Numbered from the stretch's first letter, positions 29,001 to 44,443 are shown. The stretch: DNA of 64,000 bases from Anadara kagoshimensis (GCA_021292105.1 CM037863.1:10480085-10544084), one strand, 5' to 3'. A program made the numbers and translations. The notes: generated by a model not told the origin, from the sequence alone.

Positions 29001-32000
29001 CTAGCTTAGGGATTGAAGTGTGTCTCACTATCTAGGTTTGAAACCATCTCAGTCAGATCTTAGTGTGTGAAAGTTTGTCAGTTCACTTGCCAAAAGCCAT
29101 TGATTTCTCCTGGCACTCCAGTTTCCTCTACCATCCCTGAACTGATTGAAAGAAACTGAACTTGGATATCAAACATGATTACTAGAGTAACATCTCTTAA
29201 TTTTGGTAAGAATTAAAACAAAGTGTCTCCATATATCAAAGGAAAAAAATTTAAGCACTAATTGTTCACAGGTTTGCATAATGGTGGACTCCATTCATCT
29301 ATATTATATATAATATATATATATATAAATAACAGCATGATCATGATATTAATGCATGACAATTTATATACATGTAAAATTATTAAACTTATATAATTTT
29401 AACTACAACTGTAGTTTAAGAACCATGTAAATTAACTTTGAAAAAATATGAATGTTTGCCATGGTAACGACCATTCCATCATAACATGGTAGCTGAAAAT
29501 CATATCATTTAACTTTTCATAAACATTGTATGCCATAACAAAAGATGGGTAACTTAGTTTTTTTCAAGTGTTGGTTACCATGGTAACGATTATCACAATA
29601 TGCCTTATATGGTTGTTGGTAACCATGGGGATAGGTAACGTGGGAACAATTTTGAGCTCTATCTCTATTATCACTCTCATTAGCATGCATATTACTTAGT
29701 TTGGATAAATAATTTATTTTTTAAAAGTAAAAACTGGAAAGTATGCTTCCTTAACTTTTTCATGATTTATTACTTAATTTTTTTTATTACTTTTTTTTAA
29801 CATTTATCCAACTGGTACAATTTTTTCAGAATCAAGTGATGATAGCAGTGCATTTGTTTAAAGTTTATCAAAAAATTAAAAGATTCTTGAATTTGCTAGA
29901 AAAAATATGCAATTCCCTATCCATCATATACCATAGTCTTATATGATTCATACATGAACAGACCGTATTGCAATAAGTGTCCCAAGAAAATAGCGTAACT
30001 TTCCAGTTCATTTTTCTTTTTGGTTATTAATTTCATTTACAGCATGTACAATTTACTAAATACATATTATATAGTTAATTATTATTAATTGCATGATATA
30101 TATGTATGAACTTTCACCTTTGAACTTGGTTTTTATTGGCTTAATTCTAACCTCCAGGCCTTGCCTACTCTTTCCTCATTTGCTGAAACTGAAAGTCACC
30201 ATAGCAACCATAAGAAAATGCAACAGGTAAGTGATAATTTTCTTTTTCCAAAATGAAAAAAAAGTTTGCAGAAAGAAACACAAATTTGAAATTAGATTAA
30301 ATTAACAAAGAGTCTGCTTGGATTAATGATGATGAAAACATTCCTCTGAAGTAGATAATGTGTGGCAATCAAAATCTTTTTTAAGCTTTACTTGTTTAGA
30401 TTTAGTTTGTATGTGTCAAAACATTTATCGGAATTAGATGTGTCATAGTCAGTGTATTTTAGAAGCTTTAAATTCTTTTAAAATTGCTTATAGAAATTTT
30501 TTATTTTTAAATTAAATTTAAATTATAAAAAATGAAAGTTTCAATTTCAAATTGATTATTTTAATTTGTTTTACAATGTTCTTGAATAATTCAGTATTTG
30601 CATAAACAATTAATAAATTATTAAAAATTTACTTTTAATTTTTAAGAAAAATTAAAAGTAAATTTTTAATAATTTATATATCAATTATTTAAAATTTTCT
30701 TTTGATTTTTCTAGAAAAATTCAATATTTGCTGTAAGATATTTTTAATTTTCTTCCTAAGTACTCTGTATGTGTTGAGTCCTTACCCCTACCCCACTATA
30801 CTCAAATTATTCAGGTTAAAGATATTTGTACTTGTCACAATTTGTATGGTGTTATGAGAAAGAGAGGCAAACCCAACCTATGTTGTATAAATGTACAATT
30901 ACTTACTAATTTGGTCATGAAGATTTGGGTCAACACAGAACCTTTAATGAAACAATTTGATTTGAAGAACAATATGAATTATACATCATGTATCGAACAA
31001 ACCAATATTCACATAAAGCATATTGTTTAATTGTGATGGCTATAGACTTAACAGGCCAGTGCTTATCCAAGATCCAGTGAAATAAATCATTAGAGTAAAA
31101 TATTCCCCTTTGGATGGTGCTTTTCCTTTGCAAGGTTTATTTACAATAGCATATTTGCAAGTATCCTGGCAGCTTGGTTGACTGAAGCAATGTAAATTAA
31201 ATGTTCAGATTGCTCCAGGACTTACTTTGCAGCATGGCAAGGACTCAATCTCACAACCTTTGAATTATGTATCTATCAACCACTTAGCAATTTGTCTTAA
31301 CTTGCAATTCTGTTTTGTGTTGTCCCAAATATATATGACTTTTACTTACCTCTGCTAACATTTAGATACTTATAACACATTTGCATGGGTCTAACAATAA
31401 CAGATAATAACATTTATAATCATTATAACATTTTATAACTAATTGTAACACTTGTTATAAGTTTTGTTTTCACCAGATGTTTTCATCGGGTACTTTCACA
31501 ATATAATCTGACAACTACTAGTATTTTTTGGTGTTTTTTTTTAATTTGTAATTTTGTTTCAGGATGTTCGATTTGGTTTCATGATATTTATTTTTATCTT
31601 TATGTCTATAAAATATTTTCCATATATTGATTAATGAAATTACTGGTTTGCCAAATTATAATATGGACCAAGTGGTCTAAAGCACATGCTCTGATAACTA
31701 ACCTACCTAGGTTCGAATCCTAGTCAGTGCAGAAAATTTTCAGTTCATCTGCCAAGGGTTTGTTACTTTTCTGGCACTTGGTTTCTTCCATTATTCCTGA
31801 ACTGAACTTTTCAATATAAAAGAAAGAATCTTAAAATATGCCCTAAACTTCCATCTCTCTATTCTTCTACTCTTCTCATTGAAATGGTGTTAGTTATGGT
31901 TGATATTAATTGAAACTTTAATTGTTGCTAAACAGGTGCTTCCTCATCCATTTGTATTGCAAAGGTCAAAGGTAAACTTAATGCATGTGCAAGGCTAATG

Positions 32001-35000
32001 CATCTGATTAACACATAATTCATGTCAAACGAAATTTTTATCTAAGGCAATTCTTGTTTCTATGAGGATATCATGATAAGCCGCAGTGCAGCGAGTAATG
32101 ATATTTTCATTATGAACAAGACAAGACTCTGGTACAAATTCTGTACATACATAACATATAAGTAATATTTTTATCTTACAATGTTCACAAATTTAGCATA
32201 AATTAATTTTTTTGAATTCATTAAAAGATAATTTGTGTTATGTCTTATATATAAACTACAATTCTTGTTTGTAGTTGGACATTTAAAATCTGACATGATC
32301 ATGAATGGTTATTCTGGGTCATTGAATTTTACAAATATCGGTATGCAAATATATAAATTTATTGTCTTTGCCAGAGAATTTTATTTTAGGATGATGTTTT
32401 TTACTATTCATCATGATTTTTATTTGCAATCAATTGTTCTGACACAACAGAACTTTGATAAAAACCCTGATCTTTGTTTCCAAACTTATCGTCATTACCT
32501 CAAATTGAAAGTAGTCCTTGAGCAAAATAATTCATGCTAACTTGTATGGAGCATGACATCAGACAGCATTGTAATAAGTTCAAGAATGGAAAAAAGTAGA
32601 ATAAATACATGTCAATTGTAAGGTAAAACATTTAACAAAGAGTGTCTTAAAAGTGGATTAATTAATATATTAAATAATTACTTCTTTAATATGATAGTTT
32701 TTGGCTTGTATTAATAATTGTTTTCTCCATCTTCCTTACTTATTCTAAAGCTTAAGTTTAAAAATATTCTTGACATGTGCTAATAAAATCCACGAACTAA
32801 ACCATGACAGATTGAAGTTTATTTTCATTTTGTACTTAACCACTTTGGTAGCTCAGTTGGTAGAGTGGTTGCTCCGTTAGTTGGAGGTCATAGGTTCGAG
32901 CCCTGACCAGGTCTGACCCAAGGGTAGTGATTCTTCTTTCACCAAGCACTCGGCTTTACCAAATGAAAGTCACGGTTTTTTTAAATGGTAATTTAAAATA
33001 AACCAGGCTCCTTGTCACAGGTCTTGGCACGATAAAGAACCCTGCAGTATAATGCCATCAGTGCAAGGCACAGTCAGAATTTCTGCACTTTCGCCTTAAG
33101 CTGGCAATGTCTTGATATAAGTGAAATAATCTTGACTGGGAAGTTAAACACCATTTCTCAACTCAACTCTTGTTATACTGCTTAATTATCTCCCTTTGCA
33201 CTAAGTGTATTAATCTTTGAGTGCAACTTAAGTTTGCTTAGTAATGAAAAAAACAAGTCTGCTATACTATTTATAACTTTATATGAACATTTGTATAAAA
33301 AATTTCTATAATATTTGCTTTTTTTGATGAAATAATTTTAAATTATAAAATGATTTGATATATAATATTGCTTTTTTGATTAAATAATCTTAAAATTCTA
33401 ATATGATTTGAGCAAAAATGTCTTAAATGTTGCTTTTTAATGAAATTATTTTTTAAACTTTTTAAAATGATTTGAGTGAAAAAAAATGTCCACGATGCTG
33501 CTTTTTAATTAAATAATTTCTAAATTTTGAAATGATTTGAGCAAATCTGTGATTTTTAAGTAATAGCAGTTTTAACTATTCTTGAGGAATCAATTTTGTT
33601 AATTGTAATTTAACTCCTATAAGATATATTTGTTCTTGAGGTTTGGCCAGTATCTGATAGGACTGCACAGTACTTAAGACAGTACAAAATGGTACTAAAC
33701 AGTACTGCATAGTGTTATATGTATTGTATAAACTCTTGGTTTACTGATACCTACTGTGGTAGTACTGTCATAGCTTTATGTGTATTTCTATTTTTAATAA
33801 AAATCATCAAAATATTTAGGAAAAATCAGTTCTTAGTATCACATAGTTCAGTCTTGAAGCAAAATCAACCATTATCATAAAGATAAGACATTATCTGGAG
33901 TTATGTCCCCTCACTTTAACAGCTCATTGGTTTTTATCCATCACTGATAGTGATTCCAGTAATGGTGGTTCAAGCTGATAATTTTTTAATATATTTTTTT
34001 GTTGTAATTGAAAGCCACGAATCAGTTTTCTTAGTCACATGAATATACTATATATTCAAGGCATTGATGAATTGTTACTTTTGTTTGACAAAATTGTTTT
34101 GTTTGTTTGAAATGTTTAAATCTGTTTTTTTATTTTTACAGACAAGTGCTAACTTAGAGAGGTACAACAGACTGAAGAAGGAACAGCCACAGTTTGTCAG
34201 TAAATATGAAGGTAGAAGTAATGGCGGGATTCCGTGTTTTGCCGAGGAGAGAAGCTTAGAAAGAGCAGCTAAGGTACAGGATTAAAATTCATTGCTAGGC
34301 AAAGAGAAATACACATGTTTTTAACAGGGTTCACACAGAACTTGAAAAGTCATGGAATTTGACTTCTGTCTTGAAAGTCATGGAATTGAGATTTTGCCTT
34401 GAAAAGTCATGGAATGTTGTAACATGTCATGGAAAAGTCATGGAATTTTGAATTTTAATTAAAAAAACTTCGATTAATCTGAAACTAAAGCAAAATAAAT
34501 ATTATAAAACTGTTTCTGACTTCGTGAGATACAGTTTGGTCCAAATAAACCCCAAAGACGTGAAACGGTGAAATCCGGTTTTGTCTGTTTCCGCGCCCAA
34601 CTTGTAGTTTACAATTGAATGTAAACTTTCGCCTAATGTGATTCGTATCATAAACGCATGGTTAATCATGCCACCGGCACGTAATTGTGTCCTGGAAAAA
34701 GATGAAAATGTCCTGGAAAAGTCATTAAATTTTTGTTGGCAATGGCTGTATGAACCCTGTTTAATGTTCCCTCAGTAGTAAAGATTTGGTTACATAGGGT
34801 GTATTTCTAGATTTAGTTACGGTAAATGCCAGATGGGCAGAGATATTTGGGTTACGATTGTGTGAGATCAGCTCCTATAAAGTTTTTTCACCAAGATGAT
34901 CATCTGAAAAATTGGTGATAGATGAACTAATACTCTGAAGATTGCCATAAGTTTTCAAGAATACAAACAAATCACAAACACTTGCACAAAACTTGCACAT

Positions 35001-38000
35001 TGGATATGAATGAAACTCGGGTGGATCCTTAAGTTAGAGATAATCTATCAGTTTGTTTGCCAAATGCCAGTGGTTTTTGGGGCAGTCCAGCTTCTTATAT
35101 CATACCACAACTGACCACTTCAATACAAATTGAAAAAATTTTGATTAGTATGTATACCTCTATTATTTGTCTAATCCACTCTACTTAAGTAAACAACTAA
35201 AAATGTTTGTTTGAATTTTATTATCAGAGAATGGCAGAAATGAAGAAAAGATCAGAAGAAGAAAAACAAAGAGAAGTAGCGTTCTTTGTAAGTTTTTTTT
35301 TTTAAATTAAAAAAAATAAATAACTAAAATTTAGCAAAATATTGTCCAGTTAAAAAGACTTTAGTTTACCACATTTTAAGTTTTAGATTCCAACTCTGGT
35401 TGCCATTTCTAAGAATCCATTATGAATGGAATATATGAAATTAATCAGTGGTTAAAATAAAAAACCAATAACATTGGTTGATGCGGTTGAAATCAAAAAG
35501 AAACTTTTTGATTGGCTGGTTCAAATGCTATAGTTAATATGATTGGATGAAAAAAAAACTGGTCTTGATGGCTGTAAGAGTTAAATTGTGATTGGATAAA
35601 CAAACTGGTCTTGGTTGGCTGTAAAAATTAATTTGATTGGGTGATATAAATAGATTATATATATTCTACAGACAGATCATGTAGCAACTGCAGTAGATTT
35701 ACAAAATTTAATTCCTCCCAAACTTCATTCTGTGAGTATTAATCTGCAAATATTTTTTTTCTATTTTTTAAAACTTTTTTTGTTATATTTTTCAACAATT
35801 ATAGCACATTATAGCCAGCAGCAAGATAATATGGGTTTTTGATAGTATAAAATTTGCATGATTTTTTTGCTAGAGTTTTGCTACAAAAATTATCAATTAA
35901 TATACAAACAAAGAAGTTTAAAGAAGTAGTTCTGTTTAAGAAACAAATGAATTTCGAATGTAGCATTTCAATCAAAAATGATCGAAATATTTTATCAGTA
36001 ATTAATCTACTGGTCCCTCTTGCCTGATGAGTTGCATTTTATACAATTAATTCACTTTTTTAAAAATTATATCCTCGGCATTATTTAGCTCACCATTTAT
36101 ATCATTTTTCTATATTTTATTTTGTTTTAAATTCAAAGTTTTGTAGATGTGTTAGTTTTTTTTACATTCATGTATCAAGCACAAAATATATTTTATTTAC
36201 CACCACCCCATGTCATTCATCATTTCTTACCTCAGAAAAATGACAGTATGTTGAGTTATGCTGATAGACCTAAAGCGTCTACTGCTCTGCAGCCTTAACA
36301 GCCAAATAGTGTAGGTTAAATTATCTTATATTGGTTGTCATGGTAACCACTAAATTTTAAACATTTATTTATCTTATCTTAGAATTATGACAGTATGTTG
36401 GGTTATGTTGATAGGCCTAAAGCGTCTAGCGCTCCGCAACCTCAGCCACCAAATAGTGTAGGTTAAATTATCTTATATTGGTTGTCATGGTAACTATTAA
36501 TATGAAAATTGGTTTCGGCTTATATTTTAATCAAATTATTAATTATCATAGTATATAAAATTATTTTTAAGGGCCTTACACAGATTATGAGAAATGTTTG
36601 GCACAAAAATGATTAGAACCATTATTTCTGTGGAATGGCATGTTGCCATGGAAACTACTCACATTTTCCTGGAAAATATATGTCTCTTGGTTAATAATGA
36701 CATAATATTATGACATCTTGGAAATACCTCGACAGGGTTTGACCCATGACTTAAAAGTGGGTAGGGACTGTTCTTTTGGTAAGCACTCGGCATAACGAAA
36801 TGAAAGTCACAGTTCTTTCAGATTGGAACTAAAAATAAATGATGTTCCATGTCACTGTAGGCTTGACACGAGAAATAACCCTGCTGTATAATGCCATTAG
36901 TCTAATGCACAGACAAAATTTCTGTACCTTTGCCTATAGCTGGTGATATCTCGATATAAGTGAAATATTCTTGACTGGGACGTTAAACACCATTACTCAA
37001 CTCAACTCTTGGAAATACAAAAGTGTTTTTGTAACCAAAATGCAAGGATCTTCTCTTAAAGGTATTTTTTTTGACAGTCAAAGCTTAACTTCAAATGACA
37101 AAGGTTCCAGAAAAGTGACATACTTTCTGAAACTAAGATCCATCTGCCTAAGTTGATGAGACCATTTAACCATTAGGCAGTCCTTTAGACTACTGAGACT
37201 TGTTGGCATAGTACTGTAAACGTATTTAATTCCGCGTGTATTTATTTTCGCAGTAAAGGAAATTTAGACATGTCCACATAGTTAAATTTTCGCAATTTTT
37301 AAAATAAGAACTGTAACACAATAGGCATATTAAAATTTTTGCATTGTAGTAGTTTTCGAGCAAAACAAGCGACAGCGAAATAAGCGAAAATTAGTACACC
37401 ACGAAAATGAATACATTTACAGTATGTTAAAGTGGGTTTACACTGCAAGACTTTTCTTATGTGACAAGATTTTAAGTCTTATAAGATTTTAAGTTTACAC
37501 ATATGACTCATATGGCTCTTACGGATCCCTGCACCTCTCACCACCTATCCCACTTGGGTCATATCTTAGTGTTTCATTTGTCATTTCACTTGCCGAAGGT
37601 TGGTGGTTTTCTCCAGGCACTCCAGTTACCTCCACCATCCCAAAACTGGAAGTGAAAGAAACTTGACTGGGGGTATAAAACTCTTTTGCTCTACTTCTCT
37701 ACTTTAGACCATGGCCACTAAGGAAAGTCACCAAGTCCAAGGCCCTTACCTACAGGAGTTAGGGTTCTGTTCATGTTTCATGCCAACATTTCCAATTATT
37801 TTAAATTACATTTTGATATACATGTAACATGCTTGTGGTTTGGTTGGGGTTAACTAAACCATGTAGATATATTAGGATTTTGCTTGAAGTTTGATAGTAG
37901 TATTTAATATGTAGAAATTATAATATTTATGATAATTTTTTTGTTTTTGTTTAGCGCTTGTTTGAATGCCACATTTTTTTTAATTCCTAGTTTTTATTAG

Positions 38001-41000
38001 CTCAAGTGAGCTTTTCTGATCACAATTTGTCCGTTGTCTGTCGTCGTCGTCGTCGTCGTTGTCGTCGTAAACTTTTCACATTTTCGACTTCTCCTCTGAA
38101 AGTACTTGGCAGATTTCAATGAGACTTGGTCAGAAGCATGTCTGGGTCGGTGCAATTCAGATTTGTTCGTGGCGTTGCCATGGCTACCATAACTAGGTCA
38201 AGGTGACCTAGGGGTGCAAAAATCTTAAAAAATCTTCTTCTCCGAAAGTATTGTTTGGAGAAAAAATCTGATGAGATATTTGGCTTCTCTAGGGTCTTAA
38301 GCCTATAGTTTGTTCATTTTGTGAAATTCGGTCGAAAAATGGGTTACGCGTTTTTGCGTTTAATTTTGAAAAAATCGTAAAATAGCTTCAAATTGTTATA
38401 ACTTGACTACTTGACCAGATAATGACATGGGGTTTTCAGTTTTGACATCTTCTTGTTAGTATCTTCAAAATGAGGTCAAGGTCAATTGTGAAGGTCGTGA
38501 CCTAATTTTTTTTACCTCTGATTATAATGATTATCTCGAAAACTATAAACTTTTTGTATAGTCATGTATATTAGAATGTTGTAGGTATTGATACAACGAT
38601 CATTTTGATGTATAGAAAAAGGTCATGGGTTCAAAGGTCAAGGTCACAGATGCGAAACAATACCAAAATGGTTAATTATCTCGAAAACTATAAACTTTTT
38701 GTATAGGCATGTATATTAGAATGTTGTAGGTATTGATACAACGATCATTTTGATGTATAGAAAAAGGTCATGGGTTCAAAGGTCAAGGTCACAGATGCGA
38801 AACAACACCGAAATGGTTAATTATCTCGAAAACTATAAACTTTTTGTATAGGCATGTATGTTAGAATGTTGTAGGTATTGATGCGACGATCATTTTGATG
38901 TATAGAAAAAGGTCATGGGTTCAAAGGTCAAGGTCACAGATGCGAATCAATACTGAAATGGTTAATTATCTCGAAAACTATAAACTTTTTGTATAGGCAT
39001 TTATATTGGAATGTTGTAGATATTGATACAACGATTATTTTGATGTATAGAAAAAGGTCATGGGTTCAAAGGTCAAGGTCACAGATGCGAAACAATACCG
39101 AAATGGTTAATTATCTCGAAAACTATAAACTTTTTGTATAGGCATTTATATTAGAATGTTGTAGGTATTGATACAACAATCGTTTTGATGTATAGTAAAC
39201 GGTCATGGGTTCAAAGGTCAAGGTCACAGATGCGAATCAATACTGAAATGGTTAATTATCTCGAAAACTATAAACTTTTTGTATAGGCATGTATATTATA
39301 ATGTTGTAGGTATTGATACAACGATCATTTTGATGTATAGAAAAAGGTCATAGGTTCAAAGGTCAAGGTCACAGATGCGAAACAACACCGAAATGGTTAA
39401 TTATCTCGAAAACTATAAACTTTTTGTATAGGCATGTATATTAGAATGTTGTAGGTATTGATGCAACGATCATTTTGATGTATAGAAAAAGGTCATGGGT
39501 TCAAAGGTCAAGGTCACAGATGCAAAACAATATTGAAATGGTTAATTATCTTGAAAACTATAAACTTTTTGTATAGACATGTATATTAGAATGTTGTAGG
39601 TATTGATACAACGATCATTTTGATGTATAGAAAAAGGTCATGGGTTCAAAGGTCAAGGTCACAGATGTGAAAACAATACCAAAATGGTTAATTATCTCGA
39701 AAACTATAAACTTTTTGTATAGGCATGTATATTAGAATGTTGTAGGTATTGATACAATGATCATTTTGATGTAAAGAAAAAAGTCATTGGGGTTTAGTAT
39801 TTACGTTTACTTTAAATCTATCAGCTAGCCATTAGTTATCAGGTGAGCGTATAAGGCCCATGGGCCTCTTGTTTTGAATATTTATGTCTTTAAGAAAAAG
39901 GAATTTTAAAATGAATTAAAAATAAATTTAAATTTGATTCTTATTAACCTGAAAAATTAGGTAAAATGAGAAGTTAGTAAGATACTATGTAACAAGAAGG
40001 AGAAAAGCAGGTTTGAACCAGGGATCAAGCTCAAAACCTAGCTTCCATGCTATAGACAAGTGCTTTACCAACTTAGCTACCCAGACTGCTGCATTTACAT
40101 GAAATATTTCTGAAAATTGTTGCAATAGACCATAATTTTAATTACAAGTGCAAAGAAGAGCCTTTTGCATTGAAGATTTCATTATGACTACCTAGATGAA
40201 CATCTCCAATAAAACTGCAGAAACTTGTGATGAAACTTATGAATTATTTATGTGTTGTATGGTTTAGGTACATCAAATATTTGAAAAGTGAAACCTGTTT
40301 AAACTGAACATCTTCTGGACCAAACTTTTTTAGGTCATTCAAAGTTTTTTTCTGTGTTTAGCACCTGTTGGTGTGTAGCTTTTTGCATCAAATTTGAAAA
40401 GAGACCCATTTTAAATACCAGGTATCCAATTTTTGGATTTTTTGCTTTTCATAGAAACATTTTGAGTATTCTCAGAAGTAAGTTAAGTATTTTATATTTT
40501 GGACAAAGTCATTGATATGACATTTCAGTCAAGTGTGGTAGCTGTTGCATAGCTGTTTAAAACTTTCATAAATTCACAGGTTCTTGTCAAAATTTGTGTA
40601 TGTTTTATCTGATAGCTAGGTAGGTTTTTGTAAATGAAGTGGATGCTAAATATAGAAAAAACTTGGATTGACCTTAGACAAGATTTTGGTTTACATAAGA
40701 CTCTTAACAGTATGACCCACAGAAATAAAGTAATCAGTTAAGGCCCTTTTTCAGGTTGCTCACCTGGGTCCGTTTTTACAGGTTCTACTGAACTATATTG
40801 TCTTTTCATATATATTTTAGTTATTGTTATATGTACATACATATTTTTATCACAATCATCATCATCATACATGTATAATCATTACATTCAGCATTTATAC
40901 AGAGACTTTTCTACTAGTCTGTAAGCCAGATGCCAAGTTTCTTTCTTCATAGATATAGTATTTTGCAGTTTCCACATAGAACCAGATTCACCATGGTTGT

Positions 41001-44000
41001 TTTACAAAGAATTAGTAGTTTCATTTATTTGGATCCATGCATGTATATATATTTATATACTTAGTGCTAAATATGTTCCAAAGCATGACTCGCCCTGTGT
41101 TTATTCTAGATTGGGACATGAGGCCATTGGTCCCTTATTTTGTTTGCCAAATGACCCCATTACTAAGACTGGTGGGCCATATTTAAAATTGCATCAAAAA
41201 CAAACACCAATCCAAGTGCAAATCACAATCCCAAAGTAAACGAAAAGGTTTGAAAAAATTGTTAATTAATTTAAACAGTTGAACTTTCATCTTGGAAGTG
41301 AGGCTGGGTGCTCCAGTGCTCCAGAAGGGTAAGCACCTTCTGTTAACCTGAATGCAAAATTATTGAAGATGAACACCCCATCCATTCATCCGAAATTCTT
41401 GTCTACGTTAATTCTCCAAAATATGAAGCACTATTTCAGGAAACTTGGTGCAAGGTATCAACATAGATAGGAGATGTGCATATCATTAACTGGAGTTGGT
41501 TTGCTCATTTTCCTTGGAGTTGTGGCCTTTTGAACATAAGTGCAATGCACACCAAAAAAAAAGAACCTGCTGGTGGGGAATCCTATTTCACTGAATTTGC
41601 TCATTTCTTACCTAGCTAAGATCTCGATGTTAGATACTTTTGTTCCTTAGAAAAAAATATTATTGCTCTGCCTTTAGCTTTTGTCTCCAAAATCTAAATT
41701 TTTAGCATATCTCTTCTCTTATCCTTCTCTTTTCCAGGTAGTTTTAGCTATTTTTTAGTCTTGGATGAACAATTTATTCCTTCAAAATAGATTTTCTCTT
41801 TTTCAATTTAAGGGTATAATGCCTGGTATGTGAATTCCTTAGAATGAGGTATTTTTTTTGCTAGATATTTTTGGTCCATCTTTGTTTTTGTAGGACTGGC
41901 CTAAATTTCAGACCTGGACCCAGTTTCACAAAGAATAATTAGAGTTGGTTATTTAATAACCTAATTAATTGCTAATTATGGTTAAATTAATTATTTACTT
42001 TGACTATGCTTTGTGCATCTGGAACCTGGTAAGCAGTAGTCTTAGTAAAAGACAATTGTATAACTGGACAATAGTACGCCAGATTAGTATACTGTAATCC
42101 AACTTTTATTAGCATGTGATCAACTTCCACGTGTTTCGCGAGGACAAAATAATCGTGAAAGTTAAATGTCGTAAATTTGTTTCCAAAAATGGTTTTATTC
42201 ATACCAAATGTTCAGCTTATTTCCATATTGCAAAAGTTATTAGTCGTGAAAGTTTTAATAAGAGAATTGCAAAAGTTAATATCCGTGAATAAAAGTTGGT
42301 TTACAGAAGTTGTATCTATGACTTTGCTAGTTTATAAATATCATGCTTATCTTTGCATTTTATTCTGCTAATGCCTGCCTTGTAGTGTTCCACTGATGAC
42401 GGATTATGTCCGTACGCTCATCAACCAATCATGTCAATGCAGTTACAACGATCTTTAACACAAGGTGAATTACAACGTCGATTACAGGTGGCGCTGAATG
42501 AGGGGACGCCAAACATTGCTCAGACTCTTGTCGGAATGAACGTGAAGACAAGTTACACCCACGCTGGTAAGTTATGACAAAAATCATTTCGAGACATCTT
42601 TTTATACTTTTATCTGATTCATATTCCTTTCTCTATCATAGTGCTCTGACAATGAGATCACCGACAGCAACGTGTACCGTTTTCCTCGACGTGTTGTCTC
42701 GCTACAACACAGCCAATCACGACCACTAACTCCGCCTCACCTAATTTCACGACGTCACTTTCCTGTTGCACTGTGTGAAGGTATGCCTACGATTGAGGAG
42801 ACACTGGCCAGACTGCGCCCGTCGAGAGATACAATATTTGGCAGTTGTGAGTGGTTTTGTGTGTGCTGGTAGAGTGATATAATAACAGCGCTCTCTACAT
42901 GTCAATTGCAACCTTTGTTGAAATTATTTTGGTGTCAGAAACAGAAAATAAGTCTTAAATTTTTACTTGTCCTCTTGTTAAAACAAATTAAAAATCATAC
43001 TGGGATGAGCTAGTTTTTACTATCACTTGTCACAGTGTAAAGGTGATTTTTACTCTACACAAGTTGCTCAATATTTTATTAAAATTATCCTACATTCATA
43101 GATTTTAGACAAATATTGGGCTAATTCTCATAATTTTTACATCAAAATTAATTCTGCAGCATTTTGGAATAAATTAAAATGTTGATTTTATAGAGACTGA
43201 CCAACATGATTTCACTTTATAGGGAACATGTTAACATTTCACACTAAAGTTGTGTGACAAGGAAACGTTTCAAGTGTCCATTGAATGTCATTAGGCACCA
43301 TGGGCGAGTGGCTTCTGTTTGAATGATTCTTTCTTCTACCTCGCACCATTGACCAGTTGCTTCTATCTCAGGTCCAAGATTACCAATCTGATACATAGAT
43401 AAAGAATTATGCTCAAAGCACATGTAGTACGGGTAGTTAGATGTAGGGTAGGTGTGTGTTTAAGCATTTCAAATTATACTGGTCTCAAATATGAACACAG
43501 ATTTGTTTTAAAGCTGGAAACATTTAAAAAAATGCAAAATCAATCCAAATGTGTGATAAGAATCAGCAATCGAGACATCTAAAATTTTGCATCCCTATGA
43601 ATTATTTTTAGACTTCTATGATTTTTATACCCCAGAATTTTCCATGAAACTGTTGCCGAAGGCTATTAGACCGAGAGTAACAGTTTAATAGGTTATCCCT
43701 GATACCAAGGGACAATGTGAAATTTAAAATTCTGCATCTTACATACCTTTAAATGGACTTATTTAAAAAAGGTCCCAAATGGGCTATTCTTTGCACATTC
43801 AGTTTCTTCTTCAACTGTATCATGCCTGTCTAGAGGAATTAAACAATAAAAAAAACCCAGCTAAAAATAGTTTATTACCATTAATATAGGAGATTCCTTA
43901 CTTTAACCTTAATCCCCTCCTCGCCAGAAGGCGCATAAGGCTGTAACGCTATATCTATATAGGAGATTAGGTTATAACAAAACATTATCTATAATTTTGG

Positions 44001-44404
44001 TTGCAATTGACATTGTAAGAGGCTAGATGCAGTACTGATGATTTAGTGACGTGACATACATCATAATTAGTTTGTGTTATTTTTATAACTGGTGTGGTGC
44101 TGTAGTGCTAGATTAGGTTTGGTCTGAACTGAAAACAAACATTTTGGGGATTATGGATGATCAAGTATTTTTGTGTTGGATTTGACGTACATAAATTATT
44201 TAAATTATGTGAAAAGTTAATAATATTAAAGAGTGTTTGTGTATAACTTGTGTTTTGACATATTTTTGTATTTTAACATGTCAATTGTGAATTTTAATTG
44301 TTGATTTTTTGCATTTCATTTGTCCTGTTGACCAATTAGGGATTTGGAGCACTTTAAATCTGGAAAATTTAGCAACAATTTTATTTTGTTTATTTTATTT
44401 TATT

Positions 44405-44443
<39 letters not shown>

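Larger units (their letters stand above)
25995..30157 (+). other. CCP intron 14: no gene seen
   Basis: AT-rich, 4.2 kb. It holds a type B SINE fragment near 27130-27255, a CA/ACAT-rich tract (27670-27800), a duplicated 112-bp block (28662-28881), a type B SINE (28970-29190) and several CCATGG-centred X-box-like palindromes. Confidence 0.6.
36458..42385 (+). other. CCP intron 20 (5.9 kb): no gene seen outside listed repeats
   Basis: Beyond the elements listed separately, 40100-42090 is AT-rich unique sequence without coding signal. 42090-42315 shows MITE-like inverted blocks (ccaacttttattagcatg / tgaataaaagttggtttacag). Confidence 0.6.

Noticed and set aside
40997..41239. 80-codon ORF in CCP intron 20
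   Set aside because: No splice signals in phase with the gene, no homology recognised, and composition like the intron.
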